Shown here in pieces: positions 17,301 to 30,900 of a stretch of 64,000 nucleotides of DNA; position 1 is the stretch's first letter, and the number at the start of each line of letters is the position of its first letter. This stretch comes from Helochares maculicollis (Eukaryota; Arthropoda; Insecta; Coleoptera; Hydrophilidae), in assembly GCA_033557835.1 (NCBI GenBank), contig JAWQRO010000021.1, positions 16,330-80,329 on the forward strand. Reading direction: 5' to 3'. The notes below the pieces were generated by a model. That model was not told where the DNA came from. It saw nothing but the letters and a program-made list of their open reading frames with translations, and did not search any database. A program made the translations under genes and the position numbers.

Positions 17301-20300
17301 TTTACTTTAAAGCTGCGTTATCTGCTTTTTAAAAAATAACTGGGGGCGTGTTTGTTTTCTTTTTGGTAAAAATTGCGTTATCGTCCACAAATGCAGCGCA
17401 ATGATTAGCAAACAAAATAATACTTCATCAAGTTAGATGGTAATACCAAACGGTTTTAAAAGGTTTTAGTGGTAACATTAACGGTAAGTATTTTAGCATA
17501 GAATTAACAGCATAACCTAGACCAGTGCAATAACCCTTGGTCAACTGTCAATATACCGGATACCATTTACGCCAATGGATTTTCTAACCATCTCAGAGCA
17601 AGGAATAATGTAAAAAGAGAACGCAACATTAAAATTATTGCAAATTCGTTACAGTTTAACACTGTCGTTTTTTATGTCCGTATTGCAATATATTTTTAAA
17701 AGGCTGATATGCAATCGATTATCGTTTAAGTTACATTAAAAAATTGTTTGCGAGGAGCTACAGCTGAATTTCAGATGGCCGTCTTATGTTATTGTTTAAA
17801 TATAAAATTTCGCACAAAACAATATTTTTTGTTGGGCCTGAAGAATCGTTTTTAACAATTTTCATTTATTTCCGTTAAAATTTATACCAATATTAGCAAA
17901 CAAAAAGAATGCTGTGTCTGATCTTTAACGGAGATTTAAAGCGTTTGTCGTACCCCAAAAACATAATCCAATCTATAAGATTATATTGCTCAAGAAATAA
18001 GTATAGCAATGCTGTTTTAATCCCATTGAATACAAATTAAAAGTATATGCAACATCAGAATGAGAAGCTAAGCAATTAAAAGGACTTGTTATTCCTTAAA
18101 ATATAAGCGCCCTGCGTTTAAGTTTATAACTTAAATAGCCTTTAAAAAGTTTATTATTCGTAACAAAATAAAACGAAATAAGCGAAAAATTGCGACATTC
18201 ATGTTATCTTATCAAATAGCATCGTGCTATTGGCACAATTTACAGAAATTATTTGCGGCGAAATTAAAAGCGACATTTACATATAGCTTCCAAAGGAAAA
18301 GTACAAAAGCCATCCAAGAAAATAAAAAGTAGAATGAATGGCAACAATACACGGGTTACCTTCACAAATGCTAACTCAGTTGGCGTTTTAAAAATAGAAT
18401 CCAAATGTAAATATTCATATGCAGAAGTACTGACGTACGTATTTATTAATGCCAAACTTATCTACGGTGGTTTTATTAGTGTTTAAGTGAAATTTTTGTA
18501 TAAAATCAAAGGGGCTGCCCTACGATAAGGATATATCCCTCTGCAAACAACTGAATTGAAACTAATAGTTCGGTTAGCGTCCTCTTCCATAGGCATACTT
18601 GTTTCCCTTGGAGGGGCCATCGGACCCCAGAGGTCGTCGGGACCCCGGTCATCGCCCCGAACAGTATGTCTCTTTATTCTCTACTAAGCTGAAACCATGC
18701 AGAGAATATCAGCAGTAGAAGTTTTGTAGATTATGTGTCTGCCTGCAAAGAATTTTCTACCTGCGACGTTTCTACCAACTACAATCAAAACATCAATAAA
18801 GTAAATCCCCAAAAATTCCCTATTAATGCCGATTTAAATTAATGATTTTTGTCAAGTTGCGTGCGACATATAATCGCGTGTAAAGTTCTCATATTCGATA
18901 AGAAGACCTTCACTAATATTAGATGTGTTCTTTGTACTTGACAAGGTTAATTTATAATTCAAATACCTTTGTCGATTAATTTTATTTATTGTTTAAATGC
19001 AAATCAATAAGGTATCCGGAAAACTAACCGACGGATTCGCATACCCTTCCACAAATCTACCGAGTTTGCAGATTGAACACGTACCACGGAAATGTAGCGA
19101 AAAAGAGGTTAGGCTGGTTCTCAATTGGACGACGATTTCGAGGTTATGAAAATTAGTCGCATTTAAAATTGAGCGCTTCAAATTAAATGCCCATTCCTAA
19201 ATTTGTTTATCCTTGCTTATGTTTACTGAGCATTTTACTCAATACATTGCCTCGTTATGTAATGAACCACATGGTTTTTGGCCATACTTTGCAAATATTT
19301 GTCATTTACAACAATAGAGTAAGAATTTATAGCTAAACTCTTTATTTCCTGTCGACATTAAACAGCAAACTCTTTTAAATTTTACAATGCCATTACAGCA
19401 GCAAAGAGAAATAAATTGACAAACTCCCGTTGACATTTACCCAATCATATTGTCTTGTTATTTACACCTACTTACAAAAAACAATACAGAACAGAACCAC
19501 GTGTTTTGTGCCGCATATGGATTACTTGTCACGTTGTGAGCACTTACATAGAACAGCACGTTTATTAAAACGATTTAAGCATTTCATATAATTAGTTTAT
19601 GTTATTAAACAGTTTTTAATGTGCAGTTTTAATTGGCTATTGTTAATGCCACGTATTCTTGCAAGGGCAGCCTTAATGAGACAAGGAGTTCACGTTTACG
19701 ACAACGTAATCATTTTCATCACCTTTCATCTTTATTTATTCATTGACGAAAAAGTCTTCACTCGCAAAAGTCGGTACGTTTTTCATATTCATCAAAATTA
19801 GATAATATATTCCAAGAGGGTGTATTTGTAAATGAGTAGGGGTAAACTAAGAAGTAAGCAGGGGTGTCTCCCCTTGCAGCTTCTAGTTTGCCGTACCATC
19901 TGCAGCAACTGCGAGTCCAATTATGGTCGGGTTTTTATTTTAATTTTGAAACTAGTAGTATTAGTGCTGCAACAAATTATCGTTGTCGCCAACTAAATCT
20001 TTGTGCAGTCGAAGTTAATTTCACCAACTTTCGTGAAATTCGAATGCTAATGAAAAGTTCTAATTATTGTAAAAGCATTCCTGTCGGCGATTTACAATTT
20101 TGCAAGGTAAAGACGAAACTTTTTGAGCAACTAATAATAAAAACACAAGGTTGGATGGATGTGAAGTTACACTTAACAACAAAACTTCTACTTATACAAA
20201 AGATTGGACCGGCCAAATGACATCACATTAACAAGGCCAAAGTAAATTTGAAGCATGCATTAGGCATGGGAGTTTTGCAATGCATCTTATTGGTAAATTC

Positions 20301-23300
20301 CGTAACGAACAAAAATTATTGTAGGAAACATTGAAGTCGAACTATCGCTTTGCGAGTTGGTAATCTGACATTAGAAAGCATTTTGCCTAATTTTTAGAGT
20401 ACTTTCTAATAGCGGGAAAAGTTTACGAATGCCTATTTTCTAACCGTTCGTCCTTTCTTTTGTGAGAATAGCGACGGAGAAAATCGCAGATAAAAAGTTA
20501 ATATTAGAGTTTTTGTTTCATACATTATGGTGTACATATTTAATGTTTGATAAGGAACTCGTGGTTTAGATATATTAATGCACTATGGTTTGATAGTTTT
20601 GGTAGTGAAATTAATTTTATCTTATCAATATGCAGATAAAAGTCTGGACTCTTTTTTATTTATGACATAATGTTAGTTGACATTATGGTAAATTCAAAAA
20701 GAAGCGTATAGTCATTAGCCCCATTTGCTAACTCGGTGTAATGGAGCAGTAGATAGTGTTGAAATCATTGTTCTCGTTCTCGGTTATTTCAAATTATAAA
20801 AATGGTACCTATATTGCTTGTTAAGGCATACGAAAGACGGTTGTAGGCTTTGGTTATACAGCGATAGTTAGGTGGGCGAATTTGCGAAAGACCGGAAAAG
20901 GCGGCATGCCGGAATTTGTCATGGTGATGATGTCCGAATCTGTTTATTAAACCATGAAATCTAGTAATTAAGAAGATGACCACGAATTGTAACCTTTGGA
21001 ATTATTAATAAAGTACGGTTGAGAAATTTGGACGGTGGGTTTCGTTCCATACCCGCATTAAATCGACTTGCATTTTTAGTAAGTAATGTAGTTTTTGACG
21101 AGGACTGGCTTCATTAGTCTGTACGGCAGCAACTTTCTTTTTAGGGTTACGAATATGGTTTTGCCGGCTAACATTGGGCAAAAGGCATTGTTTTAAATTT
21201 AAATGTTCAGTAGAAAGTTAAAGTAAAACCATGGCATTTGAATGCAGTGTTTCATGGTGATATTAGTCGGCATTTTGGGGTCATTGAAAATCTCTAGATT
21301 GAGGCAACGAGCCGTGCTCTACATAAGCTGACATACATACACAAGTTAAATATGAGTGGGTGACATTATTGTATATAAGAAGTGTATGAAATAATGGTAA
21401 TAACAATAATAATTATGATGATGGAGTTACTAAACATTTTTAAAATTTTGCTAGGCATGCGCTTAAAGTAGGCTATGCTCCACCATCATTTCAAAATAAA
21501 TCTTTTCAAATGTTAAGTATTGGATATGGAACTGAATGAGACATACCTGGCTAAAGCCATCCTAACATTAGATAATCCTTGTTTATAATTATTTTATCAG
21601 AAGGTTTAAATAAGTAACTGATGATTTATATAGAAACTTATTACAGTGAACACAACACAATCCCGTTCACTTTTATTAATATGAGCCGAGAATCGTACAT
21701 CGATATTCATAGAGTGCACTCTGATTTAGTAAATCACATTAATAAATGAAAACAAAAAAAATAATAACATCTACATCAAGGCCCGAGACTCCAGCAGCCA
21801 TGCAGGACGGCAACAGACTAAACGTCAAACCTCGTGAACAGTCGGAGTAAGGTTACGAATAACGAGACCGTTTCGGTCGACGTTGCCACATCCTCGGGGT
21901 GAAAGAACAATAATGTACTAGGAAGGGGGAAAGTTTATTTTTAAATAATTTTACGGATACAATTTATTTGGAATCGGATAATAGAAATCGATATTTAGTA
22001 GACTACAAATGAAGAAACAATATTTAAACTAATTTAACGATTTGTTCATTCAGCGAAAGCTTCAGTATGAATCAACGTAATCACAGTTAATGGGAAAATT
22101 AAGCCTAGACCCTTGGAATTATTTCAATGGTGAATGAAATAGCCGTCATTGTATAATCAGGGGCTGCTAACAAAACAAGTACTCCCTTCACTAGATCTGT
22201 TTAAGAATTTCGGTTCTGAACTCAGTAGGAGGACATTTTTGGTTGGAAAGTCTTGTGAGTTTTAGATCGTACAATTCATTTCAATTGATTCCCACACCTG
22301 CACTGTAATGTTTCCTTGGAACTGGATGAATAAGTCTATCTCACTCTCATTGATAGATGTTCTACAATGCTAATTAGGAATAGATACTGAACTTTATACT
22401 CCAGCGGCATAATTTGTTGCCGGGGGGAGCTAGAAAGCTTACAAGATCCCTGTTGTTCGGAAAAACAATATTTTCAAAAAGTAAATGAACACAATAACGT
22501 TAGCTCTCATAACCTTATGAGATTTAGATTTGGAGACGAGTAAATATTTCTTACAGTGCTTCTGCCATTCAATTCATACTTCTTTAGTAAAAATTCAAAA
22601 TTAAGTAAAAACTAATTTAGTTAAGCTGGATTAGACTTAAGCGTCTAGTATCCGAGTTTGCAATACGATTTCTCTATAAAAGAGGCACAAGCAAGCATCG
22701 TAAAATATCTCAAAAACAAAATGTTTAGCTGAGCCATATTTTGAACGGACTTTTTTTGAATATATCCGTTTTTCTTTAACCTATGAAAATATATGTGTGC
22801 CGTAACTAGAATCACATATAACATCGCTGCGTTGAAAAATGTTATTAGGTTGTTATAATTTAAGCATATACGTAACATTAATTATTAAAAACCATTCATG
22901 AAACAATGATTTCTATGTAAGACTTGTGGGTATACATTAACAAATAAACAGCCGGTTTCTCGATAATTATAGTCAATACTACATTCGTTTCGAATTACGT
23001 GGTCATTCTTAGATAACACTGTACTTAATCATTATTTTACGACATTATTTCAACTAAAACTATTGATGACCACTAGCAAATAAGTTTCTAATAGATCTTT
23101 TACTAGTCTAACAAACAAAATGAAATACGTTTCTAACAACATCTTACTTAAGAAATTCTAATAAACTGTTCTCTGAACATATTCGGGGTTTGAATAGATT
23201 CTAAACAACTAATTTCAGGTAAATCAAAGCTGTCTTTAGGCTTCACTAAATGGAAAATTTACCACAATGTAGCTTTGCAACTGGGTTGGATTAATTCAGA

Positions 23301-23839
23301 AACTATTCCAATAGGAGCCCAAGCCTGCTTCAGTATGAAATCCCTGATCAAATCTCAATTGAAACGTGTATAAAAATTTTTAAGTTTAATATGAGCAATA
23401 AATATAAGTTTCAAAATGCTAATAAGACGACAAAACCGAATTCTAACAACAGCCCTAAGCCACTACAAAGGACAATAATTGTTTATAATAAAATAGAAAC
23501 CAAAATACACATGTCTCATAATTACTTCAAAGTCTCTTTATGCATAACACTTTTTTCTAAGGGGACATTAACATTGCATAATGCGAAAATAATTGTTTTG
23601 TTGCCCTTAATTATACGATCGATCTACAAACGTCAACTAAACTAATATTATGCTGTCACTTATACCACATTTGCAGAAATTTTTACACTGTTCTAAAACT
23701 TCGTATTTACTTCTTGAAAGTACTTAAACTGGAGATCAGTTAAATATATTTAATTTTATTTTATTGTGTGATTTCATCACAATTGCAGCCTTTAATCTTG
23801 CACAAGCATATGCAAATACATAATTTTTGCAATAAACTA
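14373..23839. other. Long gene-poor stretch
   Basis: Mostly A+T-rich with no recognisable gene. Short ORFs (for example 19864-20220 plus, 118 codons without a normal ATG) resemble no family I know. Local exceptions are a G+C-rich patch at 18590-18670 and a CpG-dense patch at 21780-21900, listed separately. No tRNA, snRNA or rRNA was found by eye. Confidence 0.4.
21780..21900. other. CpG-dense islet
   Basis: About 120 bases with roughly a dozen CpG dinucleotides in DNA otherwise very poor in G and C. The plus strand has a short open frame (ATGCAGGACGGCAACAGACT onward) ending near a GTAAGG donor-like site, but its upstream acceptor is weak. It may be a promoter, an untranslated first exon or a transposon relic; I cannot decide. 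Confidence 0.3.
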
Positions 23840-25036
23840 GGTTGTCTAATAAGTTTTGCGGTTCGATAAGAAAAACAATTTTATGGTTTGAAATACACTT
23901 AATTATTCAGTATAGCCCCCTTGGACATCAATACATTTGTTCCAACAGGATTTCAGTTTATGAATTCTATCCCTGAAGTGAGAATCTAGAAGGGACGCTT
24001 CCACATCTATAGGACATCATCATTTGATGGAAAGCACTTTTTACGTATGCATTATTTTAGGTTTGGAAGCTGATGGAAGTCAGTAGTGACTACGGTGGAT
24101 GCTCCAACAATTTGAACTTTTATTCATGGATTTTAGCTATTATCAAAATGCTCTTGTGACACGGTGCATTGTCCTAATGAAAACGAATTTTTTCTGCCGC
24201 AAAACGGGTCTTTTTTCACGATTTTTTTCCTTCAGCTGATCTAAAAGGTTACACTAATATTCAGAATTTATTGTTTTGATAGTTTGCAAGTAATTCACAA
24301 ACAAAATTCCTTTGACGTCCCAAACAAACTAATGCTAACACCTTTTGAGGCGATTTCTGGACAGGAACTCGTTTCGGAGCCGAAGAACCAGGTTCACACA
24401 CTCTTTAGCCTCTTGTTTGATTCAGGAGCATGGTGATAGACCCATAGTGATGAATCGACACACAAAATCCACTTTATCCTTTCAAAAACTCTCTAAATGT
24501 TGCAGAGAAAGTCGCAGTGGTATGTGTTTTGTTCCATTGTTGGAGAATGCGGCACACAGCTTTCTTAAACCAAATCCTTCAGTCAAAATATTGTTTACAC
24601 CCCCCATGGGATGTCTAGGGCTTCTATCATATCTCTTTCAGTCACTCGATGATTTTCCAATACGATATCCTGTATTTTCTAACGATTTCTGGTGTTGTTG
24701 CTGTTTTTGACGTACCTTCCAGGCTTGTACGACCAAGTTTAAATTCAGCAACCTATCTTTCTACTGCACTAATTGAAGGTGAAGAGTGCTTACACATATT
24801 CATTATTCGTTTAAATCTTCCAAAAACAAAAATTCAATCACTACTCGATACTTGATTTTTTCCATTGGAAAGAAATACTGTGACACGTCGATACTAAATG
24901 GATTGTAAACAAAGAATGAATTGACGAATTGAAATAAAACTTCACATACGTTCTTATGAAGAGTGTACCAACATACAAAAAATTCAGGCTAATACCAACG
25001 CCCTTTCTTATCGACCCAACAGCTTATTGTGCAATC
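23840..25036 (-). mobile_element. Mariner (irritans-like) with terminal inverted repeats and TA flanks
   Basis: A 1197-base element flanked by TA on both sides (23838-23839 and 25037-25038). Left end GGTTGTCTAATAAGTTTTGC and the inverted right end GATTGCACAATAAGCTGTTG, both followed by CGATAAGAAA, are the terminal repeats. The transposase lies on the minus strand in broken frames: VAEFKLGRTSLEGTSKTA near the start, NNILTEGFGLRKLCAAF, the second Asp motif as a stop followed by DNAPCHKS, and the C-terminal KCIDVQGGYTE near the left end. Many stops (including Trp to stop in ERWVAE) show it is inactive. Plus-strand ORFs here (24345-24855) are antisense shadows. Confidence 0.9.
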
Positions 25037-25740
25037 TAGTAAGTACAGTACAGCAGTACTGTTTACAGGAAAGAAGTAATTATAGCAGATTAAAACAGCA
25101 AAATTATGAAACGGGATTTGAGTGTATAGAATATTTTGGTAAATTTTACCTGAAATTTTCTCAAAAATGTTTTTCTAAGTCAATTGCTACTCCATCCGTG
25201 CAAAGAACAAAATAGAACGTAAAGAAATGGTTGTAGTTTAGTTTGGTATTCCAACATTAAGTGTCTTGCAGACTAACAATTTTTAACTTCAAGATAACAT
25301 CAATGGATGAAATTTGAAAGAGTGGCTGTCTTTTACACACCATTAATACATGTTCGAGATTCGCGAGGCAATAATTACTTTGACATATTTCTCTCAAAGA
25401 TTGAAAAAAATACATAAAAAGAAACAATAGCGTAATGTGTTAATTGCAAGTCGTTTTCTGAATGTTTAACCGCAATTAATCGGTAATAAACTATTACAGC
25501 CCTTGGATGATAATTCCAAAAACATTCTTTGATATAACTATCTATTAGACATTTTAAATCTAAATAAATATATGTATATGTTACATTTATATATTTAGAG
25601 CCTGACTACCTATTTTATTTACATACGTCTCCTAACTTATGAAGCAAAATAGTTTTGCCTCTTTTGTTTCGCTACTTTAAAAATTGAATTTTCCAAATGT
25701 CTGTTTGTTCCCATAAAACCTGAGTCCATAAACATAAACC

Positions 25741-25835
25741 GACAACGCTGCAGCATATAGCGCTTGCTAACATGCTTCGAAATGCGCATGCGCAATGAAG
25801 CGCGCATCCACAGAACCGCGGATCGTTGAGAATAC
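25741..25835. promoter_or_regulatory. CpG-dense patch with NRF1/Ewg palindrome
   Basis: A stretch of about 95 bases rich in CpG contains TGCGCATGCGCA at 25783-25794, a perfect match to the palindromic NRF1 consensus (Erect wing in flies), then GCGCGC and CCGCGG nearby. NRF1 sites of this form usually sit in core promoters of broadly expressed genes. No transcript is evident on either side, but the site lies within the large region upstream of roadkill and 1.9 kb before the small ORF at 27668. Function is inferred from the motif only. Confidence 0.4.
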
Positions 25836-25836
25836 G

Positions 25837-27660
25837 TGTTGATAAATAAAACTTCAAAATGCCTAATTTATGTATAAATTCCTTTATTCAGGGCAAAATT
25901 TGCCCCGACCAGTTTCATAGTAGATAATTTTTCGCAAATAGAAAGTTAAAGAGCACCCAGAAATACAAGATTCTGAACATTACGCTCTGTAGGCGCAGAC
26001 AGAAATAAAAACACGCACCAAGCAAGGACGTCCCGTCCTTTCATGCAAAGCACAAAGGACCCCTCTCTCAAGCTGTTCAGATAACGTGATGTTGATCAGA
26101 CCTTTCTTATTGTTTGACTAAAAATTACGATGTGGAGCAGATAAGAGAGTTCATTTATTCGAATAAAAGGCAGACCGCTATAGCGGATTAAATTGTCACA
26201 ACAATAAACGAGAAATTTAAAAAAATAATGAACAATTCGGCAATTAAATTCAAAAGGGATTTATAAAATTGATTTTCAGTTGCACTTTATTATCTCTCGA
26301 AGACAAAGGTTTCTATAATTTTATTAATAATTTATGAACGCATTGAATCTACATTTCAATACGACACGTGCCCTCATTTTGTGTAGTCCATGAACGCGCC
26401 CTGTTAACTTTTCATAAGTTTTATTTGTTTCACTACCACAAGTAATCAATAGGTAGAAAAACACGATCCTGTCATGTAGATTAGTTACTGCATGTTTCCA
26501 ACTATTAAGTAATAAATGTAAATAAACAGTTCGTCTTTTGTTATTTCTTTATTCCAATAAGTCATCAATCATGCTAAAATCGCTGCTTGACTTTGATTGT
26601 AAATGTCGTTATGCTCAACTTTCGATTCAATACCAATATAAATTTATAAATTAAATGCAATTATACGCTTCAGATAATTACGCTTAATTCAATGTTTATC
26701 TGATACCAGTACCTAATGGGTACTAACATTATTTGGCAAGCAATTGAAATCTGATCAGTAATTAAATAGTTATCAACTATTAAAAAGTACTGCTTTTTTA
26801 AGTCCAATAAATCTAATTTTTTGTCTTTTCCAACGCTATAATTAAATAATAACCGCAACTTTGATCTATTTATTTAATTGCTGTGATTATTTCATCGAGT
26901 TTTCTAAACATAATTTTTTTTATATACAAGTAAAACCTCCGTAAAAATAACTCATGCGATATTAAGTACATTTTGCGATTCTTTACAAATTAGGAGATAT
27001 TTACATACTTACTTTTATGATTTGCTACAATCCTAGACAAAAATCGATCCATTGTTGCATTGGCGATATTCTATAAACAAAAAACATCAACATTAATATA
27101 TACAACAATAATTATTCGCCACTTTTACATTTTTATTAACGCGCTACGTGCTTAAACGCCATCTATTAGAGATTACCTTCACTAAATTTGCATAACTTTA
27201 AATATTTAACGGACAAATTGTAAGCTTGCTACATACGACAACGAATGATATAATTTTGTGCACCAGACTTAAAAATCAGGTCATGTGGAAAGCTTTGCAA
27301 AAACACAAAGCATTAAATAACCCCTTAAACACGCCTCTTGCATATGATAAATGAATATTGTCTGCTGAAGCCTACGCTTCACGTTACCACAATGGGTGCG
27401 TATCCGTTTTTAAAATTTGGATAGAAGGCGAAATCTTCAGCTACTCCATTTGTTATGCATAAATACTTAAACTATCAGAATTCAGTTTCAACTGGTCCCT
27501 CTATACAGGATAATTGTATGTGAGAGGAGAAAGTAAGTCAGTAAGCAATTAATGATTGCTAAACAATAAAAGAATGTATACATATTCACATTGCAATAGC
27601 GGGCCAGTTTCTGCTAATTTTAATAGGTTAGTTAAAATAACGAAATACACATATTTTAGT
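25837..27660. other. Gene-poor interval
   Basis: A+T-rich DNA without a recognised gene. A perfect 7-base inverted repeat with a 3-base loop (AAGGACG tcc CGTCCTT, 26024-26040) is present just after the CpG-dense patch; it is too short to assign a role. Confidence 0.35.
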
Positions 27661-27667
27661 TGTAAAA

Positions 27668-27943
27668 ATGTATGCATTATCCTTTGAAGAGGCATCTAAT
27701 GTAGAAATAACCGGAGGTTCGTTTCAAAACCACGCGGATTTTATCGATACGACTTTGCAATTTTGTCTACGCAAATTTTTATTAAAATATCCTTCATGCC
27801 AGTTAATACTGCTAACTGCTACATTATTCGCCGTCGTGAATGCCGACAAGTACCTACATACGCGTTCCATTAAAAATTACCTTTCATCTGCTCTACAAGA
27901 ACTAATAGGCCCGCATGTTTATATGCAATTAAAAAACTTATAA
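27668..27943 (+). CDS. Possible small single-exon gene, 91 aa, unidentified
   Basis: An ATG-initiated frame of 91 codons ending in TAA. The start context (GTAAAAATGT) is acceptable. Codon choice is more G+C-rich at third positions (for example GCC GTC GTG, GCC GAC AAG TAC) than the surrounding DNA, and the peptide composition looks protein-like, with an acidic start, a hydrophobic segment at about residues 44-59 (SCQLILLTATLFAVVN) and a C-terminal part reading SIKNYLSSALQELIGPHVYM. I do not recognise a family. It could be a taxon-restricted gene, an exon of something larger, or a fragment of an unknown transposon. Confidence 0.4.
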   Translation: MYALSFEEASNVEITGGSFQNHADFIDTTLQFCLRKFLLKYPSCQLILLTATLFAVVNADKYLHTRSIKNYLSSALQELIGPHVYMQLKNL

Positions 27944-30900
27944 TTTCGCATTTAGTTATTGCTTGTAAAAATTATTAGGTTAACAAAGTTCACACATTTG
28001 CCTTGTGCTCCTAACAGCTGCACTTAAAACAAGTACAACAGAAAACGATTTTCCTAGCTTGAATAATTTATGTTTTATATCATGAACGTTTTAATTACAG
28101 CGAGGTTAACTTTCCTATGTATTTCTCGACCTATTCGACGAATTATTACTGGCTCCAGGAAATAAATTTAAGCTACTTTTGATAACACCCCCCACACAAT
28201 GGAAGTTTTGTTGCATCACTAATCAGAAGAGAAAACCCTTTTGAGAATAATAATTTCAGTTAAATGAGGTCAGGTGAAATGTTACTGCTTTATTGCTTTC
28301 TCTATTGGGCTTACAAAGCTAGAGATATTACTAAACAACGTACATAATAACTAGAAATATAATCCATTGCATAGAGATCTGTCTCTTATTTAACGTTCTT
28401 TGTCTTTGCAGATTTACACCACAGTGTAATGGCAAGTAAGCGAGGAGATGGGTGTAAAACTATATGTATTATTCAATAGAAAGTAACGGTAAGCTTGTAG
28501 TACAAAAGTGGTATTTTAAATTGGATGAATTATTGCATTTCTACGGGATTATAAGGTTTAGTCATGATAACACTTACGATTGAAACACACAATTCATATG
28601 TGAACTTTCTAAACGTTGATTTAGGGTGGAAACACAATTAAGGCCAAGGATGTGTGCTATAGCAATGATAAAGAGGGTAATTGCGTTTGTAGCCCCTTGA
28701 CACGCATTTTTATTCAGAAATTAATAATTTAAAGCAACCTTTATTTTTCTTATGGAGCGTGCTTTAAAGCTTCTTTCAGTCTAAATGATTTAGTGCCGCA
28801 AATTTCAGCTTGAAAATATGTAAAAACGGCCTCAGAATGGAAGGCTGTAACCGAAGCAGATAATGATTGTAATTGATTTAGTGAGAGTTTGTACAGTAGA
28901 GGACACAAAATATTGACCTCGCACCCAGGAGGCCGACGCAGTAATATAGTAAACTTGGCGCTTTGTGAAGAGAGGCTATATCAGGTCAAGTAAAAAAATG
29001 ATAAGACGAGGAGGTAATCCCACTATGTAAAGTTTATCAAGAATCAATAAAGAAACGTACGTTTCAATTTAGTATGTTTGCTGTTAAATGGCTTTAATAT
29101 AGACGCTCGCAAAACAAATTAAGGTGGAAAGTAAATTAAATGGCACTGATATGCGAGTGTTATAATGGGTATTAATTAAATTATAATAATTATTGAAAAT
29201 AATGAAATCTGTAAAATTTAAATTAAGGGTGTGTCGATAAGTTGTTTGTCGATTTAAACTAACGCTGTTCCTTTGAGCTAGTCAGTTGAATAAAAGTGAA
29301 TCATTTTTCAACAAAATATTTTTTGTGGTATATGCGAATATCAAATGTAGATTTCAAATTGAATTAATAAACACTTTTACGCGCAATTTAGAGAATTATT
29401 TTCGACTAGAAAAATGAGTCAATTAAGATTATGATATAGGATTGTTTATAAATATGAAGAACTAGCAATTGCCCGCAGCTTCGCTTGAGGGAATTTTGCT
29501 TGAATGTCTTCACAGTAATAATTTTTATGTATTTCGGACAAAATTTTGATTTAAAAATCAGAAAACTTTCTGAGCCATCTCTATCACGTGCAGCAAACGT
29601 ATGTTATATCAACAATTAATATATTTAAAATCTTGGCATTCCGACCCGTTTGGACAAATTACTAAAAATAGCACAAATTTAAAAAAACGCAATTGCCACC
29701 ATACTCATATTTTTTTTATTGCAAGTAGTAAATTTGACTTGAATTATTGAATTATGAATCTTGTGCCAATAGAATAAACCTCGTCTTTTAAAATCATTTG
29801 GAAAGTATTTACCGTAATTTTATCTTATATTAAACCCTGTCATATTTAAATTCTCGTTGATATTTTCTGATAAATCATTTCTTAGCAAACTGAAGGAGAA
29901 TTTAATTAGCGAGCAAGTGATACAATACTTTTTATTGTTAAATCCATAATTGTCTCACGCACAGCTTTATATACAACTACTGTATTTACATAACTATAGA
30001 AGCGATTATACTATTACACTTTATAGAAAAAACTGTTCGTAATCATAAACAAATTGGAAGACAAAGAGCTACATCAATTACATTTTACCTCTTTTATAAA
30101 AAGCCGATGAAATCATAGCAACTATGCTAAAATATTTCATTCGCAAATGAATTCATGCAGTATTTTACAAAAAAAAATGTCTATGCTTGTCTTGCCAGCT
30201 TAAACTCTTCTAGACACAGTAGGCAAAATCTAACTATTAATCCCTAGTCATTAGTTCTCAAATTCTTCGAGCAATTCATTTGTATTTCAATCTTAAAATT
30301 GAAGCATCTAAAACTCATTTTACAAGATCAGTTATTGTTGAGCAACTACTTATAAATATGAAGCCATTCAATAGTTAATATGAGAATTTTCTCATACGTA
30401 CCATGAATTGATTTTAAGGTATCCATACCCTATAACAAGCTTCAACCATTAATAAGCTTAAACTTATTAAACTTAATTACTATAATAACTTAGTTTTTAA
30501 ATCAAGTAAATGATGATTTAACAATTTTTCTGGCAAATGGGGCTCTATCAGAGATATAATTTCTTTATGAATTTGCTCCGCGTTAATTGAATTTAACTAT
30601 AGTGAGCTAAACTTCAAAAAAGCTACTTTTTTCGATATCAATTACAATATACTTTTCACTTCTGGATAATTTAATAAATAGATTGAAATGCCAGTGATTC
30701 GTTCACTACTGCTTTTATGTGCTTTATGTTTTCAAGATGAAACTATATGTTGTTATATCGAAGCCAAACTTGCGTCATTTCCCGAAAGTGGACATATTAC
30801 CATTAACCAGCATTTTTTTGAGACATGAGTTAACAAATTTAAGTATGTTAATTTCAGTTTCCTTTCATCAGATGATACAGTTTTTTCGTGTCTTTGAATT

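Noticed and set aside
19864..20220. 118-codon plus-strand open frame following CCCCTTGCAG
   Set aside because: No normal ATG at its start, no family resemblance and no partner exon found; treated as chance.
24345..24855. Two plus-strand ORFs of 121 and 68 codons
   Set aside because: They are antisense to the mariner transposase relic at 23840-25036.
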